Assembly (NCBI GenBank): GCA_021464415.1
Contig: CM038467.1
Location: 52,805,309-52,869,308, forward strand
DNA length: 64,000 nt
DNA from: Lonicera japonica
Lineage: Eukaryota > Streptophyta > Magnoliopsida > Dipsacales > Caprifoliaceae
Reading direction: 5' to 3'
Below are positions 20,894-34,059 of the stretch, piece after piece. Position numbers and translations under genes: made by a program. How positions within the stretch are numbered: position 1 is the stretch's first letter; the number at the start of each line of letters is the position of its first letter. The notes under the pieces are model-generated. The model ran no database searches. It was not told where the DNA came from and saw only the letters and a program-made list of their open reading frames with translations.

Positions 20894-21995
20894 TTTGGAT
20901 AATTTACATGTAGGGAAATATTTTAACTCCATGGAACAAATTAAATGAAAAAATTTAGATGTGGTTTATTATTTTCACAACATTAAGGGTCCTTGCATAA
21001 ACTTTAATAACTAGAGGAGTTGTTCATGTAATTTTTAAATGTCATTTAAATAAGTGATAGTAGATTGCAATAAATTCTCTGTAACTAACACTCTTTTGCA
21101 TTTGACCCCCTAAAAGAAAAAAGTCGACGCTAACCCCCCTTTCTATATATAGGATCGAGACAAGAGATTACAATGTTAATAAATTGGATCAACATTATGA
21201 CGAATATAACATTCTTCTTTAGCCTAACTTAACACCACGATCATCTATTTGTCCTCTATTATAACTAGTGTATTCTAAATACAAAGTCTAGGGTTATTAT
21301 ATTTAATATATTGTGAGTCGGATGTTTTTGCTATATAAAATGTCAAGTATTTTTATTTATATATATAATATTTCGATTTCATCATCATTTTGCTACTTTA
21401 AATTTTTTAAAAAACTTCTAAAGCTCGCCCTCCTAACTAGAATTTCTATGTATGCTACTCTCTAGAATTTAAACTTTTTCAACAAAAAAAAATCGAGAAA
21501 AAAAAATAATAACAGCTAGCACATATACACATGAGAGTTTGATTTAGAAATAGCCATGCATGGATTTAAATTTTATTTTTTTATACAAGTGGTGATAGAT
21601 TCAGGTGGTTCTTTCAGAGAAGGGGAGGAGGATCGAACCGTAACACCCTATGTAAAATATCACATATTTAACTATTTTAAATCAAACCCGAATCTCCACG
21701 CACAAATTTATGATGTTAGGGGACTACTGTACATTGTCCAATTATGGAACTGTTCAATGTTCATAATGATATTCTTTGACGAGCAGTGAATTGTGAAGTG
21801 TGAACCACCATTACTTAGGAACATTTAACTCTTGCATTTACTTTATGAACTTGGTGTCAAAGACATAAAGTCCGGTGTTTAACTTATTTCAATTTAGCAA
21901 ATTAAAATTTTAATTTTAATATTTTTTTTTCACTTTTTTAAGGTTATAGTTCTATTTTTAATATAACAAGATTTTTGCACAAACCCGATATATGT

Positions 21996-24900
21996 GGTGT
22001 AGATATAGCACCTGCCTAAAATATTACTTTTAAGAGTAGAACCGTATGCATAAAATTTGTACATTACTTTATTATTAATTATAATAATTTTGTTTGCTCC
22101 ACAACCACTGTTATGTAAACAAATGCATTTTACGTAGTACAATTGCGTAAGAAAATTGGTTATTCCTTACAGCTTTTTTACCGGAGATGTAAATTTTTCA
22201 CTCGTTAGTGTGACATGTCAGCACATTTTTATTTATTAATTTACACATTATTTACTCACTAAAAGCATCTTCAGCAATAGTTTATATTACGATTTTGAGT
22301 ATAATTTATACAATTTGTAAAAATTTTGGTCTTCAACAATCTTTTAAATTTGGGTTTTGTGTAAAATGGAAGTGTAAAATACACTCTAAGTTTACACTGT
22401 CACGTCAACTTTTTCCCTCTCCATTGTTTTTTTATAAAACTTTAAAGTATAGTACTTTAAATATAAAATATTTTTTAATATAAATTATATATTTGATATT
22501 TGCTCACCAAGATGAATAAATCAAGATACATTATTATTATTATTATTGTAAAATTTTGTATACAAAAATTCAAAACAATAATAATAAAATTTGTTCAAAA
22601 TGATATCAAAGATGTATTATTATGTTATTGATTCTTTCAATTTTACACAAATATTTACAAAATTATCATTGAGGCGTATTTCTTTTTTAGACTTTAAAAT
22701 TTGTATAAAAATAGCTTAACACATAGAATTTACACAACATCTTTTATATTACGGTTAGAAATGCTCTAACTAACACAAATTTTAATACTCTAGTCATTTT
22801 CGCACACTATTTACTATTTTACTCACTACTTATGCATGGCATTATTTAAGCTGCTCTTGCATAATGTTGGAAAGTGGGGTCTTCAGTTTTATTTGGCAAA
22901 AATATTTTGGCTAGCGAAAATGTTTCCTAACCGTGACTAGAGTTTTAACATCTGACACCACTTTTGTTAATGAGCAAAATTCTTAACATATAAATTAGAG
23001 TAGTTATTTTATTGTGCTACCAAACATCCGACGTGAAGAGATGGGTTAATATATGGATCAGAAATGCTCTTAAGCTAGGTTTGACGTGCAGCTAACAGAA
23101 TGAAATAAAATAAAATTATTCTATCTCGTGAGTTTAGTGTTGTTTAGTATTGGTTTATGGAGTGAATTATTTATCCTATTAAAATTTTTTATCTTATCAA
23201 GAGAAAAATTAAATAAACCCACTTAGAAAGTATTATTATTTTATCTGACCCGAATATATAATTAAATAATTATATTTAAATTTTTTATTTATTGTGTCAA
23301 ACGTACCGACAAAGTTGTCAGGTCTTATCGGATGAGATGCGTTATTGGTATTCAATGGACTTTGTCATGAACCAAATTAGGATTGCCTGATGAGTTAACT
23401 CCTTGGGCCTGTGTCTTGGACTAGCGTAGCAATCCAGGCCTTGTTTATTTTGAAATTTGAACTTGGGTCTTACACCGGTGTCCGGCTCAAATTTTATTAG
23501 GAAACAGCGAGCTATGTATACAAATGTGGGTAACATTTCTCTACTAATTGATTCTTGTAGTTGGTTTGAAAATTTGTCACAAATGTGGATACGAGTAGGG
23601 GTGTTAAAGCCAATCCGAAAAACCGGTTGAACTGACCAAACCAATCCAAACCAATCCGTAAAATCCCGAACAGAAAAAAAAACTAAAGCCGAAAACAAGA
23701 AAACCAAATTGAAACCGAAAAGTTTGGTTCGGGTTTGGGGCGAGCTAGTCCAAAACCGAATTGAACCAAACCGAACTGAATTATGTATACAAAAAAGATG
23801 TTAATATATACTTTAAGAGCATACATTAATTACACTATAATACAAAAAAAATGACATTTTATAAGAATATATTTCTTATTAATGGCATATTGTGATAATC
23901 TAAAAAAAAAAGACCATTAACGCGTGCCCTTATTATTGAATTAAGTACACAATGCTAATATTTTTTTTATCACATACATGATAGCAAGATAATTCATCAT
24001 TTTATTTAATGTATTTTACTCTTGTAAATGTACAAATAAAATAGTAACTAAATAGAAAAACATGGTATCTATATATTTGCTCATTCTTTCTAAAAAACCA
24101 TGACTTTAACTTGAATATGAATCATTCTTACATTACTATTAGTATTACATTGTTATATTAAATTGATTTAGGGAAAAAAAAACATACGTCAAAATAGAAT
24201 AAAACCAAACCGAAACCGAAACAAAAAGTTTGGTTTAAGTTTAGGTTTCAAAGATTTAAGAACTGACACCGAACTGAACCGAACCAAAACCGAATTTTTA
24301 CATTTGGTTTGAGTTTGGGGTACCTTACTTTCTACACCGATCGAAACCAAAAATACCCCTAGGTACGAGCCATTATGCCACCTACCGTCAAGATTTATAG
24401 CTCTAAGGACTTGATTTCGCTATATGAATTTGTAAACTTTATGTTACGTGGTAAAATTTGTCTCCTTAGTTTCAAACCTATCAAGTATGCTGGGGCTACA
24501 TCCATTGAGCTAGAAGCTCGATCTTGTGCTTTTTAAGGCCCGAAATAATCGCCACAGCCATGCCTCACCGTGCCAAGTCGGCTTGGGATGCGCCCAAAAA
24601 TAAGGCATTGTGAGAATTTAGGTGTTTGGGATAATTTACACCTACGGAAAGATTTTTAACTCCATGGAACCTAATTAAATGAAAAAAATTAGACGTAGTT
24701 TATTATTTTCACGGCATTAAGGGTCTTTCTGTAAACATTAATAATTAGAGGGATAGTTTACGTAATTTTTAAACTTCAGTTAAATAAGTGATCCTAAATT
24801 GCAATAAATTATCCTTAACTAACACTCTTTTTCATTTTACCCCCTAAAAGAAAAAACTCGACACTAAACCCCCTTTCTATAGGATCGAAACAATAGATTA

Positions 24901-25418
24901 CAATATTAATGTGATAAACGCTATCACGAATATACCCTTCTTCTATAACTAATTAACACCACTACACATATACACATGAGAGTTTAATTTAGAAATAACG
25001 GTGCATGGATTTATTTTTTTGATACAAGTGGTGATAGATCTGGGTGTTTCTTTAGGATAGGGAGATTGAACCGTGGTGCCCTATGTAAAATATCACATAT
25101 TTAACCACTTGAGATCAAACCCAAATCTCCGCACACAAATCTATGAAGTTAGGGGACTGCTGCATATTGTCCAATGATGGAACTGTTCATATATGATGTT
25201 CTTTGACGTGCGTGAAGTGTGAAACGCCATTACTTACGAACATTTAACTCTTGCATTTACATTATGAACTTGGTGTCAAAGACATAAAGTCCAGTGTTTA
25301 ACTTATTTTGTATTATCAAATTAAAAGTTTAATTTACTTTTTTCCCACTTTTTTAAGTTTATAGTTAAACTTTTAATATAACAAGATTTTTGCACACATG
25401 CGATACTTGTGCAATATA
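21996..25418. repeat. Tandem segmental duplication, copy 2
   Basis: This is the collinear partner of 18375-21995, abutting it directly. The end phrase AATATAACAAGATTTTTGCAC of copy 1 (about 21960-21980) recurs at 25375-25395. Copy 2 carries a hAT-like insertion (23596-24361) absent from copy 1. Differences are scattered throughout, so the duplication is not recent. No gene was found. Confidence 0.8.
23596..24361. mobile_element. hAT-like non-autonomous element in duplication copy 2
   Basis: The ends TAGGGGTGTTAAAGCC and, in reverse complement, TAGGGGTATTTTTGGTTTCG are flanked by an 8-bp duplication with one difference (GATACGAG 23588-23595; GGTACGAG 24362-24369). Near both ends there are many AACCGAA/TTCGGTT-type words in opposite orientation. 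Copy 1 has the uninterrupted site near 20425. No transposase is present. Confidence 0.8.
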
Positions 25419-25454
25419 AATATAAGTAATATAAGGAAATCAAATTAAAAATGT

Positions 25455-25530
25455 AATAAGTGACCAAGTGGTTGAAGTGCCTTATAACCCTTGCTATTAC
25501 AAAGGTTCAAACCCCATTACTTACTCCATG
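25455..25530 (+). repeat. tRNA-derived SINE head
   Basis: An A box TGACCAAGTGG (25461-25471) and a B box GGTTCAAACCC (25504-25514), 32 bases apart, match the Pol III promoter of tRNA-derived SINEs. It lies just past the end of duplication copy 2. A 69-codon frame starting at 25468 runs through it and is not considered a gene. Confidence 0.6.
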
Positions 25531-26414
25531 GTAATAATTTTTTTGTTAGATTCAAAGTATGTAAGAGTAAAATTGAAAGTCCAAAAACCTGACACGTCTT
25601 CAGTAATAGCAGATAAGATTGAAAATAAAATAATAATTAAAAAAAAAGATGTTGGTCGAGTATCTGTACCACTTTAAAACATACAAAAGGGGAAAAACAA
25701 TTACAAAAAAATATTTTAAAAGGGAAAGCCCTAATGTATTGGAAAGAAGTTAAAAGAAAATGGTAAATTTAAGAGGACAGTTAATCAATCTTTTACGACA
25801 GAGAATAAAGAAAGTTTGAGATACAATACCTAAATAATTATTGAACTAATGATATCAAGGAGAGATAATGAAGGTTGATAAAGAATTTAATATGAGAACG
25901 GTGGAGGGAAATGATAAACTGATGGGGAAATGATGGATTTGGATTATGACCATTGGATTTTCTTTTTAAAAAAATATATTGTATTTTTATAAGATAAATG
26001 AAATGAAAATTATGGAACTAATATACATACATATATAAATGAAAATAAAAATAATAAAATTTGGTATAAAGGTCAATGGAACTATATATTATCAAGTAAA
26101 TTTTAAGAAAGAGAGATTATTTTTTTTCATTGGCGAAATGAACTAACTATGTTGTAGAGAAATTAAAAAGAAATGAACATATTTTCATAATATTATTTTC
26201 TAAATTAAAAGTAGTAGAAGATTATATACATGTATATATATATTACATTTTATAATTCAAATGGCAGGTTAGAATGCAGATTTTACATAATATTATATAA
26301 ATATTTATATAATATTATATTAAATAGGGTTTGTATGAAAAAGTTTTTTGTAAAAGAATTAGAAAATAATATTTTTTTAAATTAAAGACCTATATTTGAC
26401 TAAATTTTAGAAGG

Positions 26415-26892
26415 ATTGTAAAGTTAACTTTGCAATAAATTTTTAAATTGTATTTTTTATGGAATCATGCAAAATTAACTTTGCACTACGTGCTTTTTAA
26501 CATATTATTATAAATAACTGTTTAATTGACAGTGCTTTAAAATAATTTTAACAAATTACATATTCAAAACCTATTTATTAATAAAATGGACATACTAATT
26601 TTTTCAGAGTTATGCAAACTTAAGTTTGCACTCTTTATTTTCTAAACTATTACTATGTATTTTTGTTTATTTGACGTTGTTTTAAAGTTTTATAAATTAA
26701 ACATAAGAATATACTTGTTTAAAAATATAAAAACATCGTGCAAAACAAATTCGCACTAAATGTTTTTAATTGCAAAGTTAAGTTTGCACAAAACACAATT
26801 TTGTGCAAAGTTAAGTTTGCACTCAATATTATTTACTGCAAAGTAAAGTTTGCACTCAATATTATTTAGTGCAAAGTAAAGTTTGCACTCCG
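26415..26892. repeat. Cluster of eight TGCAAA...TTTGCA near-palindromes
   Basis: Units of 18-20 bp of the form TGCAAAGTTAAGTTTGCA occur near 26419, 26469, 26613, 26737 (eroded), 26773, 26804, 26838 and 26870. The last copies are the most regular. The final two sit in a 33-bp tandem unit with the spacer CAATATTATTTA. No reading frame accompanies them. Confidence 0.75.
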
Positions 26893-27334
26893 TCAATACC
26901 CTTATTTTAAAATACAATTGATAAACAAGTCCTTATCTCAGAATGATAATGATATGTAAGCCCTTACTTTTAAAAAATATTATTCGTTGGTTTTTTTGTA
27001 AAAAATATTATCACACAAGTCCTTTTACCTTATTTCCAGTAATTAAAATTAAGTGTTACACTACGACTTTATATTTAAACATAAAAATAAAAAAAAAATC
27101 CATAATTAACTGGGAAGAATAATTTAATGGCTGTATGAAGAAATCAAATGTGGTCATTAATTGTATGTGCACGCTAAGTCGCTAAGATAGGAGAATACAT
27201 TGAAAAGTTTTAAAATTGAGGATTCCTTGCAAAACGTAAACATTTATGGTATGTACGTTAACATTTATGGTGACCAAGGTGTCCTTCTACATCACGAACC
27301 ACACGAACCATACCATATGCATCAACAACCACCC

Positions 27335-27468
27335 ACAAAGGGTGGACAAATCACTTTATTAAGTACCACTTTATTAAGTTCGAATACCGCATTCATGGGT
27401 TTCGAACCTGTGACCTCTCTAATACAAGACTAGAGAGGATACCACTAGGCTACAAGTCCATTGGCTAC
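27335..27468 (-). repeat. tRNA-derived SINE head, minus strand
   Basis: On the minus strand the A box TAGCCTAGTGGTA (27452-27440) is followed 31 bases later by the B box GGTTCGAAACCC (27408-27397). TCACAG precedes the B box. This is the best-preserved SINE promoter in the window. A 77-codon plus-strand frame over it is spurious. Confidence 0.7.
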
Positions 27469-27599
27469 GTTAACATATTTCTTGAATATATAAATATTTA
27501 ATTGGGTGCATATATTAAATGAGATGTTATTCAACGTGTTTCAAATTTGTATTTCATTTTTTATTTTTATTTTTGAATATCTCAAATTATTAGTCTTAT

Positions 27600-28130
27600 T
27601 TAGTTTTCCACACGGCTCGGATTGAACCGGTTTACTACTTCGACTTAAATCAAACCAATCTAATTGGTTTTAAAAATTTTATACCTAATTCAAACCAATT
27701 ATACATTACCCAATCCAAACCAAAGAACAACGGATTTGTTCGGATTGTGTTGTCGGTTAACATATTACCAATGAGCAAATAATGTGAAGATGTATGATTT
27801 TAAAAAGTATTTAAGTAGAGTACAATTTTAAATGAGTAAGAGTTCATAAGAAATGAAAATTTTGACTAGAATTAATCGCTTATCTTTATCATTTATAGTA
27901 TAACAATGGTGAGGACAAGTTCACTAATAATATTAAAAACTATATAGTACACATAAGCATACTAAATATAAATAATATATTTTAGATTGGTTCGGTTAAT
28001 ACAAAGGTTAATCCCAGAAACAAACCAATCCAATCGGATTTTCAAAAAGTTAATCCAAAACAATCCAATTAATTTTATAAACCTAGTCAAACCAATCCAA
28101 TAAAGCCGAATTGGTTTAGTTCTTCGATTT
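27600..28130. repeat. Degenerate inverted-repeat element with AACCAATCC words
   Basis: Words such as GGATTGAACCGGTTT, CAAACCAATC and GATTGGTTCGGTTAAT recur in both orientations at the two ends. The composition resembles the hAT-like element at 23596-24361. Neither exact ends nor a target duplication could be fixed, so the extent is approximate. Confidence 0.35.
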
Positions 28131-28164
28131 GCCCAAAACCATGTAGAGGTCCAAATCATCTCCT

Positions 28165-28297
28165 TTGATTTCATTGTAGAGGTCCCGGTACCTCTTGGAG
28201 TAATCCCTAAATGATTATCTAGGCTTATATGTCTGAGTGCCATAAGATCGGCCAGACCTTTGGGAGTTTGTCCACACGCGTCACATGTTCTGAACAT
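28165..28297 (-). pseudogene. Possible leucine-rich-repeat gene fragment
   Basis: On the minus strand about 40 residues read GQTPKGLADLMALRHISLDN and then GITPRGTGTS. The spacing of Leu/Ile and the phrase PKGL..L..LRH.SL resemble an LRR of the kind found in plant NBS-LRR proteins. The frame continues into the inverted-repeat element and has no start or domain beyond this, so at best it is an exon scrap carried by or next to that element. The match is by eye and weak. Confidence 0.3.
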
Positions 28298-28717
28298 CTA
28301 GTTTGTCTTGTTTCACCCATGCACTGACACTAACTTAAAGTGTTTTTTTCTCTCTATTTTGTGTGCAATGCATATGTATTTTGTTGGTTTTTGCTATTTA
28401 ATTATTCATATCTTATAAAATTATGAAAAATAATATAATCAAATAATTAATTTCGTAATAACTGAAAGCTCACCATTAAAAAGTGAAAATGGTGCATGAA
28501 AGAAGAATAAGAAGGTATTTATATGGGAAGATGAAAATCAAAAAAAATAAAAATAAAGAAGTTAGTGTAAAAATAGATATTTAACTTTTTTAAAGAGAGA
28601 AAACAATAACTTTAGTATAGATAAAATAGTGGCGAAAGATCAAAATGATAATAAAGAAAATATGTTTCTCACCTGTTGTTTGTGTAGGCACTCTATTGTA
28701 TGTGCATATTACTATTA

Positions 28718-29267
28718 GGTCTCGTTTGATTCAGGTATTAGGGTCAGTGGGATTAATAATACCAGTATTAATAGTACTGGACTATTAATCCTGGTATTAA
28801 TTTAATACTAATATCTTGTTTGATTCATGTAGTATTAATACTGGGATATCTCATATTGATTTTAATACCATGTTTGATTCTGTAACTCGTATACGGGATT
28901 ACATTTTGGACTAACAAAATAAAAAAAATTTCAAAAAAAAAAATCTAAAAACAAAAATTTTTAAAAAAGAAATTCTAAAAAAAAGAAATTTTAAAAAAAA
29001 AATCTAAATTTTTTTTAAAAAAATTAAGTTAAAATAATAATAATATAGTAGTAATGTCATTTTTGAAAATATATGATTCATTTTTTCTTAATCCTGGATA
29101 AACAATACCACCTCCCCCCAGGTATTAAATTATACCACAAAGAGTGGTATTAAGTTAGTACCGGTATTAGTAATCTCAGCACATTTGTGCGAATCAAACA
29201 AGGTATTATAAAAAAAGTAGTATTAACAATCCCATCCCACTTTTTAATACCCGAATCAAACGAGGCC
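28718..29267. mobile_element. Tourist-like MITE, 550 bp, TTA target duplication
   Basis: The terminal inverted repeats GGTCTCGTTTGATTCAGGTA (left) and GGCCTCGTTTGATTCGGGTA (reverse complement of right) are flanked by TTA on both sides (28715-28717, 29268-29270). TTTGATTC and GGTATTA words recur inside. This is typical PIF/Harbinger MITE architecture without coding capacity. Confidence 0.85.
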
Positions 29268-29270
29268 TTA

Positions 29271-32047
29271 ATGTCCTATATTATGTCCAAATAATAACTT
29301 TATACATAAACCTAATTTTAAATGGAAATTGAAAAATAGTTAGATAGTTACATTAACGGAAATTTTCAGATGCGGACCAATCTGTACGGACTGATTCTTT
29401 TTATGATGATTTTGTATAATAAAAAACACCCTCCCAATGTTTTTATGATGGAAAACCATATGGATTGGTTCATACCAGAAACGGACTCGTTACATTAATT
29501 TATACAAATAATATAAAATTTTATATACCTCCCTTTTATCAATTCTCAAACTAAATATAAAATTTTAACATTATTTGACAAAGTCCAATTCAAAAAATTA
29601 ACAATTTTTTAAGTACAAAACTTAATAACAATTGAATCTTGGACCAAAACTCCAAAACAGGAAATAAAGGTTTTCTATCGTATTCATTTTGGCACTAGGA
29701 CGATAAAATATGAAACAAAACGAACTATTCATATTAAATTTCGAGAAAAAAAATTAAGAATGAAAACACATTATATCTTTGTAAATGTGTCATTAGGGAG
29801 AGAAATCTTATAACTTCCTTCTACAATTTAACTGAGGGACACATGTTGTGATTAAAAAAGAGAATTTTACTATTTATTATATATGATTCATTTGCCCAAA
29901 GTCGAATTCACGAGCTTAAAATTAAAAGAACTAATACCTTGCCATTTAGCTATTTTTCACTCATTAAACATTTTTTAAATATTTAAATATACATAAAAAT
30001 AAAATATGTCACACGCATCACACGTGTTAAATATGTCACACGCATCACACGTGTTAAATATCTAGTATATAAAAATAAAATCTGATACAAATGGATAAAT
30101 TCACTATACAACTTTTTCTTAGACAATACAACATGTTTCATACAAATTGTACATTTGCAATAATCGCAATAATAAAAGTAGACACACAACCACCGCAATA
30201 ATATTTCAAAAATTAAAATGGACATTTGCACATCTTAGTTCAAAAATGGCTCCGCCACTAATTATCAAAGGACATTTTAACAAACAAATTCTACTATATA
30301 TATATATATATAATTTAAGAAATAGCCCACTTATGACATCAAACCTCCTCTTTTCAAATTTTGGCCCAAAGTTTAGTTTTTCGCCCCAACATTTTGCATT
30401 CAGCCCACTAGATTGTTTTCTTGAAAAAAAATAAAATAAAAAAGTTACATATTTTGATTAATAAATCAGCATATTGACAATTGATTGAGCTCAAATTAAG
30501 GTTGTTACTTAATTTTTATTTCTTTTAATTTCGCTTCTTACACTTAATGTTTAACAAAGGCACAATAGTTGTGGCCCTTATTATTATTATTATTATTTAT
30601 AATTATTTTGCCTTTTTTTTTTACTATTTTCATTTTTCTTTTTCTTTTTTGGTTATTATGGATACAGTGTGTGCAATCCTATCATATTCGTATCATATAA
30701 TTTCATTATATTATATTTAGTGTTCGATATTATTTACTTCACTTCAAATGTCCTTCAATCATTTCAAGTATACTTCATTAGTGAAGATGTATATATTTTC
30801 ATTGAAAAAGAATCAATTATTATCCTTAAATATGCCATCTTCTTTTTTCCTTCGTTTAGTTTTTGTAGACGAAGTTATTTTGTAGATAACAATTATAACA
30901 ATGACTTAGTACACCAGATTGAATGATAATTGTCAGATAACGAAATCAAAAGTTCAAATTACTTCAATAGTCTTTTATAATATATAGTCCCTTGCATGCC
31001 AAGAAAACCTAGTCTTTGAATTACAAATCCAGTGAATAATATAAATTCGTTACGCTACATCATCGTTATAACCGTCTTAATCAAGGTGATGAATCGATGA
31101 GGTATTTAATACCCAGTTTTACTGTTGGTCAGGTCAGGGATATTTGAGTCTTTTTAAATGGGTGATTGTAATGGTACGTTACGCGTGCAAATTAGAAGCC
31201 CAGTACTCCACATGCCCCATATATACAAGTAGTCTTAGACGATGCACAAGTAGTCTTAGACGATGCGTAGAAAATTTAAGATATAAATATTATTATTATT
31301 ATTATTATTTAAAAACGATATAATTGTTAAGTATAGGAGAATAGTACTTTTAAAACACATGTAACAATTGATAGTTGTAGGTTATTTTCCTAAAATCTCA
31401 TTAGAATGCTGCAACAAAAAAAAATTGGTTTATTTCTACATTAACATTAACTTCTTTTACTAAAATTATGTTTTGTTTTTTCTAGCACAAAACAATATTT
31501 GAGTATCAATAATTATAATAGAAATCAAATTAAAATTAATTCTTGAGTATTGAGTTCAAGAAAGTAAAATAACATTAGTAGATGTAAAGATGGAAGAAAA
31601 TACAAATTATTAAAATAATATATGTATACATAGAGAGAGTGGGGGTATTAAATAATGAGACATATCATACTCTTATCAAAATAGTATTTTACTTTATGTA
31701 CATATGATATAAATATATATAAGCAATGATAAAATCCGGTGAATCTTTGGGGGAGGGGGTTTGAACTTTGGCATTCCTCCCCGTGATAGGCTCATTATTA
31801 GTGACTGGGCAAAATCCGAAACTCTCATTTATTGCTGCTTCTTTTTGCAAACTCTCATCGAATGATACTTTACTATTCTAAATATACTTGAAGAAAAACA
31901 TAATACTTTTTGGGTATATTGTTTACACCACATTAAATTCATTAATGTCACGACATCATTTCGACTAAGATCGGGTAACACAATGAAGCTTAATAACTTG
32001 AAGGACGCTGAAGTTAGTGAGTCATGTGGCAATAATTTAAAGTACTG
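29271..32047. other. AT-rich intergenic DNA with two small tandem repeats
   Basis: There is no supportable gene in 2.8 kb. A 26-bp unit (AATATGTCACACGCATCACA...) occurs twice at about 30003-30058, and a 20-bp unit containing AGTAGTCTTAGACGATGC twice at about 31228-31267. TA-rich microsatellites lie at 30295-30312 and ATT runs near 30580 and 31290. Short frames in this stretch have no domain features. Confidence 0.45.
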
Positions 32048-32519
32048 CTTGTTACTAGTGGCGGAGCTAGAATTTTTTTTAGGTGGGGATAAACTAATAA
32101 ATTTTGCATATACTATTGTGTTCTCTCACATGTTTGTCTAATAAATTTTTCTTCTTCCATTTACTAAACCCTTCACCAACAAATGAATCACCACCCCCTT
32201 GCCTGCCAATTAATTTTGGAGTACTAGAATCAACACTCGGACCAAAGAAACCTATATTTAACGGAGTGGAATTGTCATTTGAAAATGTGGATTCAATATT
32301 TAGAATAAAACTCACCATTAAAACACCTAAATCTTAATATTCAAAATTAAAAAAAAAATAGTATAAGATTATAAGAAAAATCTAACCCTAAAAGACCAAA
32401 AGCCACAAAAAAGAAAGAAGCAAAGGCCAGAGTGTTGAACAAATGAAGAAACCAACATGGAAAGAGAAAGGAAGAGTAAACAAAAAAGATGCTACCTGCT
32501 AGTTCAATTCTACACTATA

Positions 32520-34059
32520 TATAGACACCTCGATCCGTGACCCCCGCAAGAACTCTAACGACCTTCGAGGAGTACTGTTTTTGGAGTCCAGGACCCACCC
32601 GAACACCCGAAACTGCCCCGAAAATGTTTGGTGGCCAAACAAACATATATTTAAGGGGAATTGTCGCACGACAAATGAGTATGTCATGCGACAATCTCCC
32701 TTGTGTCGCGCAACAAACCCTTCTGACACCAGGCCATCCACCCTCTGACACATCAGTCTGTTAGAAACATCACTTCAGCCGTTTGTCGTGCAACATGGTA
32801 CACTTTGTCGTGCGACACTTGCCCTTTCTAGGGAAATGTCGTGCAACAATCTTTCCCGAGTAGTATAAATAGGCCAACACCCCCCAAGGGTTCAGGACAG
32901 CAACTTGGGATTGAAGAATTATTGACTTATATCTAATTTTCTAGTCTTTCATCAAGCATTCTCGATTATCGTCTTATTTCTGAAGAAATATTGAATCTAT
33001 TCTCGACTCTCGACACTCGACGTGTCCCGTCTCTGGAATCGAATTCTCGAAAATATCTGAAGAAGGAAAAGATTATTATCGCCAGAGATCTCTCTGTCGT
33101 ATTATATTTTCTTTTTTATTATTATTCTCGTTGGGAAGGTAAAGAAAGTCACTTCTAGTATTTAACATTAAATATCTGTGTATTTGTTTTACTTCTGTTG
33201 TTTTGTCCACGTTTTATTTGAATGAACTTATTGTCATGTTACAAATAGTCTACTGTTTTCAAAATAAAAGACCTTGATAAAATCATTTGCAAAACCAGAA
33301 GAGTAAGTACATTATCATCCGGATAAAATTCTGTTTTCAAAACTCCGGACCGATAAAACCTACTTAGGAATTAAAAACCCGGTATATCCTATCTCTTTTA
33401 TAGACTATAATATGTCTGGTAGAACTCCCCTCAAGAGTTCTAATTCCATATTAAAATAGTCCCGATACAAGATCCAAACTTTTCCAAAATAAGTCAAAAC
33501 CCGAGAAAAACCGTCGTTATCTGAGAAATAAAACGAGAAACTCTCTCTAAAGTAAAACAACTTTTGCCACTTATATTTACGTCTTTCAAAATAAAATATT
33601 GGATCTTGGAACACAAAGGTTTTTATCCCTTTCCCTGCTTTCCCCAGAAATTAGGGTTTTCACTTGGAAAGTAGTAGACTGTCAGTAAAAGCATCCAAGT
33701 TCTTCAACATAAAATAAACATATAAGATTACTAGAGACCGAAAGGGCGGAACGGGTGCTTAACACCTTCCCAATCCGTAACATAGTTTCCGAACCCTATA
33801 GAACCCTGGTTTCGTTGACAAATGTGTAAAGAGAGGCTTATTTGTAGCATTTCCTCTTACACAACCCTTTTTGTCCGTTTTTTCGTAAAACGTACTGGCG
33901 ACTCTGAACGAACCCCTTGCATCTAGTAATAGGATAAGAAGACACCCGACATATAGACCTAATCGAAAAGAAGCAAATGGAACGATGGAATCCTCTCCGA
34001 CGTTTCAGACGCCCAAGGATGGGAGCGAGACCCGAGGGTCGCATTTGCGGATTCTCACA
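32520..34059 (+). repeat. Solo LTR of a Ty3/Gypsy element
   Basis: The LTR starts TATAGACACCTCGATCC (TG mutated to TA) and ends GCGGATTCTCACA. A perfect 5-bp duplication CTATA flanks it (32515-32519, 34060-34064), so it is a true solo LTR of 1540 bp. It shares with 41198-42389, 48159-52161 and 56460-58014 the block GAGACCGAAA...GGGTGCTTAACACCTTCCC (33735-33775), followed by GAACCCTA. It is closest to the LTR at 56460. Confidence 0.88.
32661..32873 (+). promoter_or_regulatory. LTR promoter: six TTGTCGCGCGACAA-type palindromes and a TATA box
   Basis: Within the U3 part of the solo LTR, variants of TTGTCGCGCGACAA occur at about 32661, 32682, 32703, 32782, 32804 and 32836. They are followed by AGTATAAATAGG (about 32860-32871), a good TATA box. 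The position fits a retroelement promoter with repeated upstream binding sites. The binding factor is unknown. Confidence 0.6.

Larger units (their letters stand above)
18375..21995. repeat. Tandem segmental duplication, copy 1
   Basis: It matches copy 2 (21996-25418) collinearly through several anchors: CCTAAAATATT at the start, TGTACATTACTTTA, the ATGTAAATTTTTCACT block, CAATCCAGGCCTTGTTTATT, GCTAGAAGCTCGATCTTGTG, the AAAGACATAAAGTCC block, and AATATAACAAGATTTTTGCAC at the end. It carries two MITEs that copy 2 lacks (19551-19858 and about 20664-20893) and about 180 bp near 18475-18655 with no counterpart. No gene was found; small frames across it are spurious. Confidence 0.8.

Noticed and set aside
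23342..23707. 121-codon minus-strand frame in duplication copy 2
   Set aside because: It crosses the boundary of the hAT-like insertion. The corresponding frame is not kept in copy 1, and it shows no domain.
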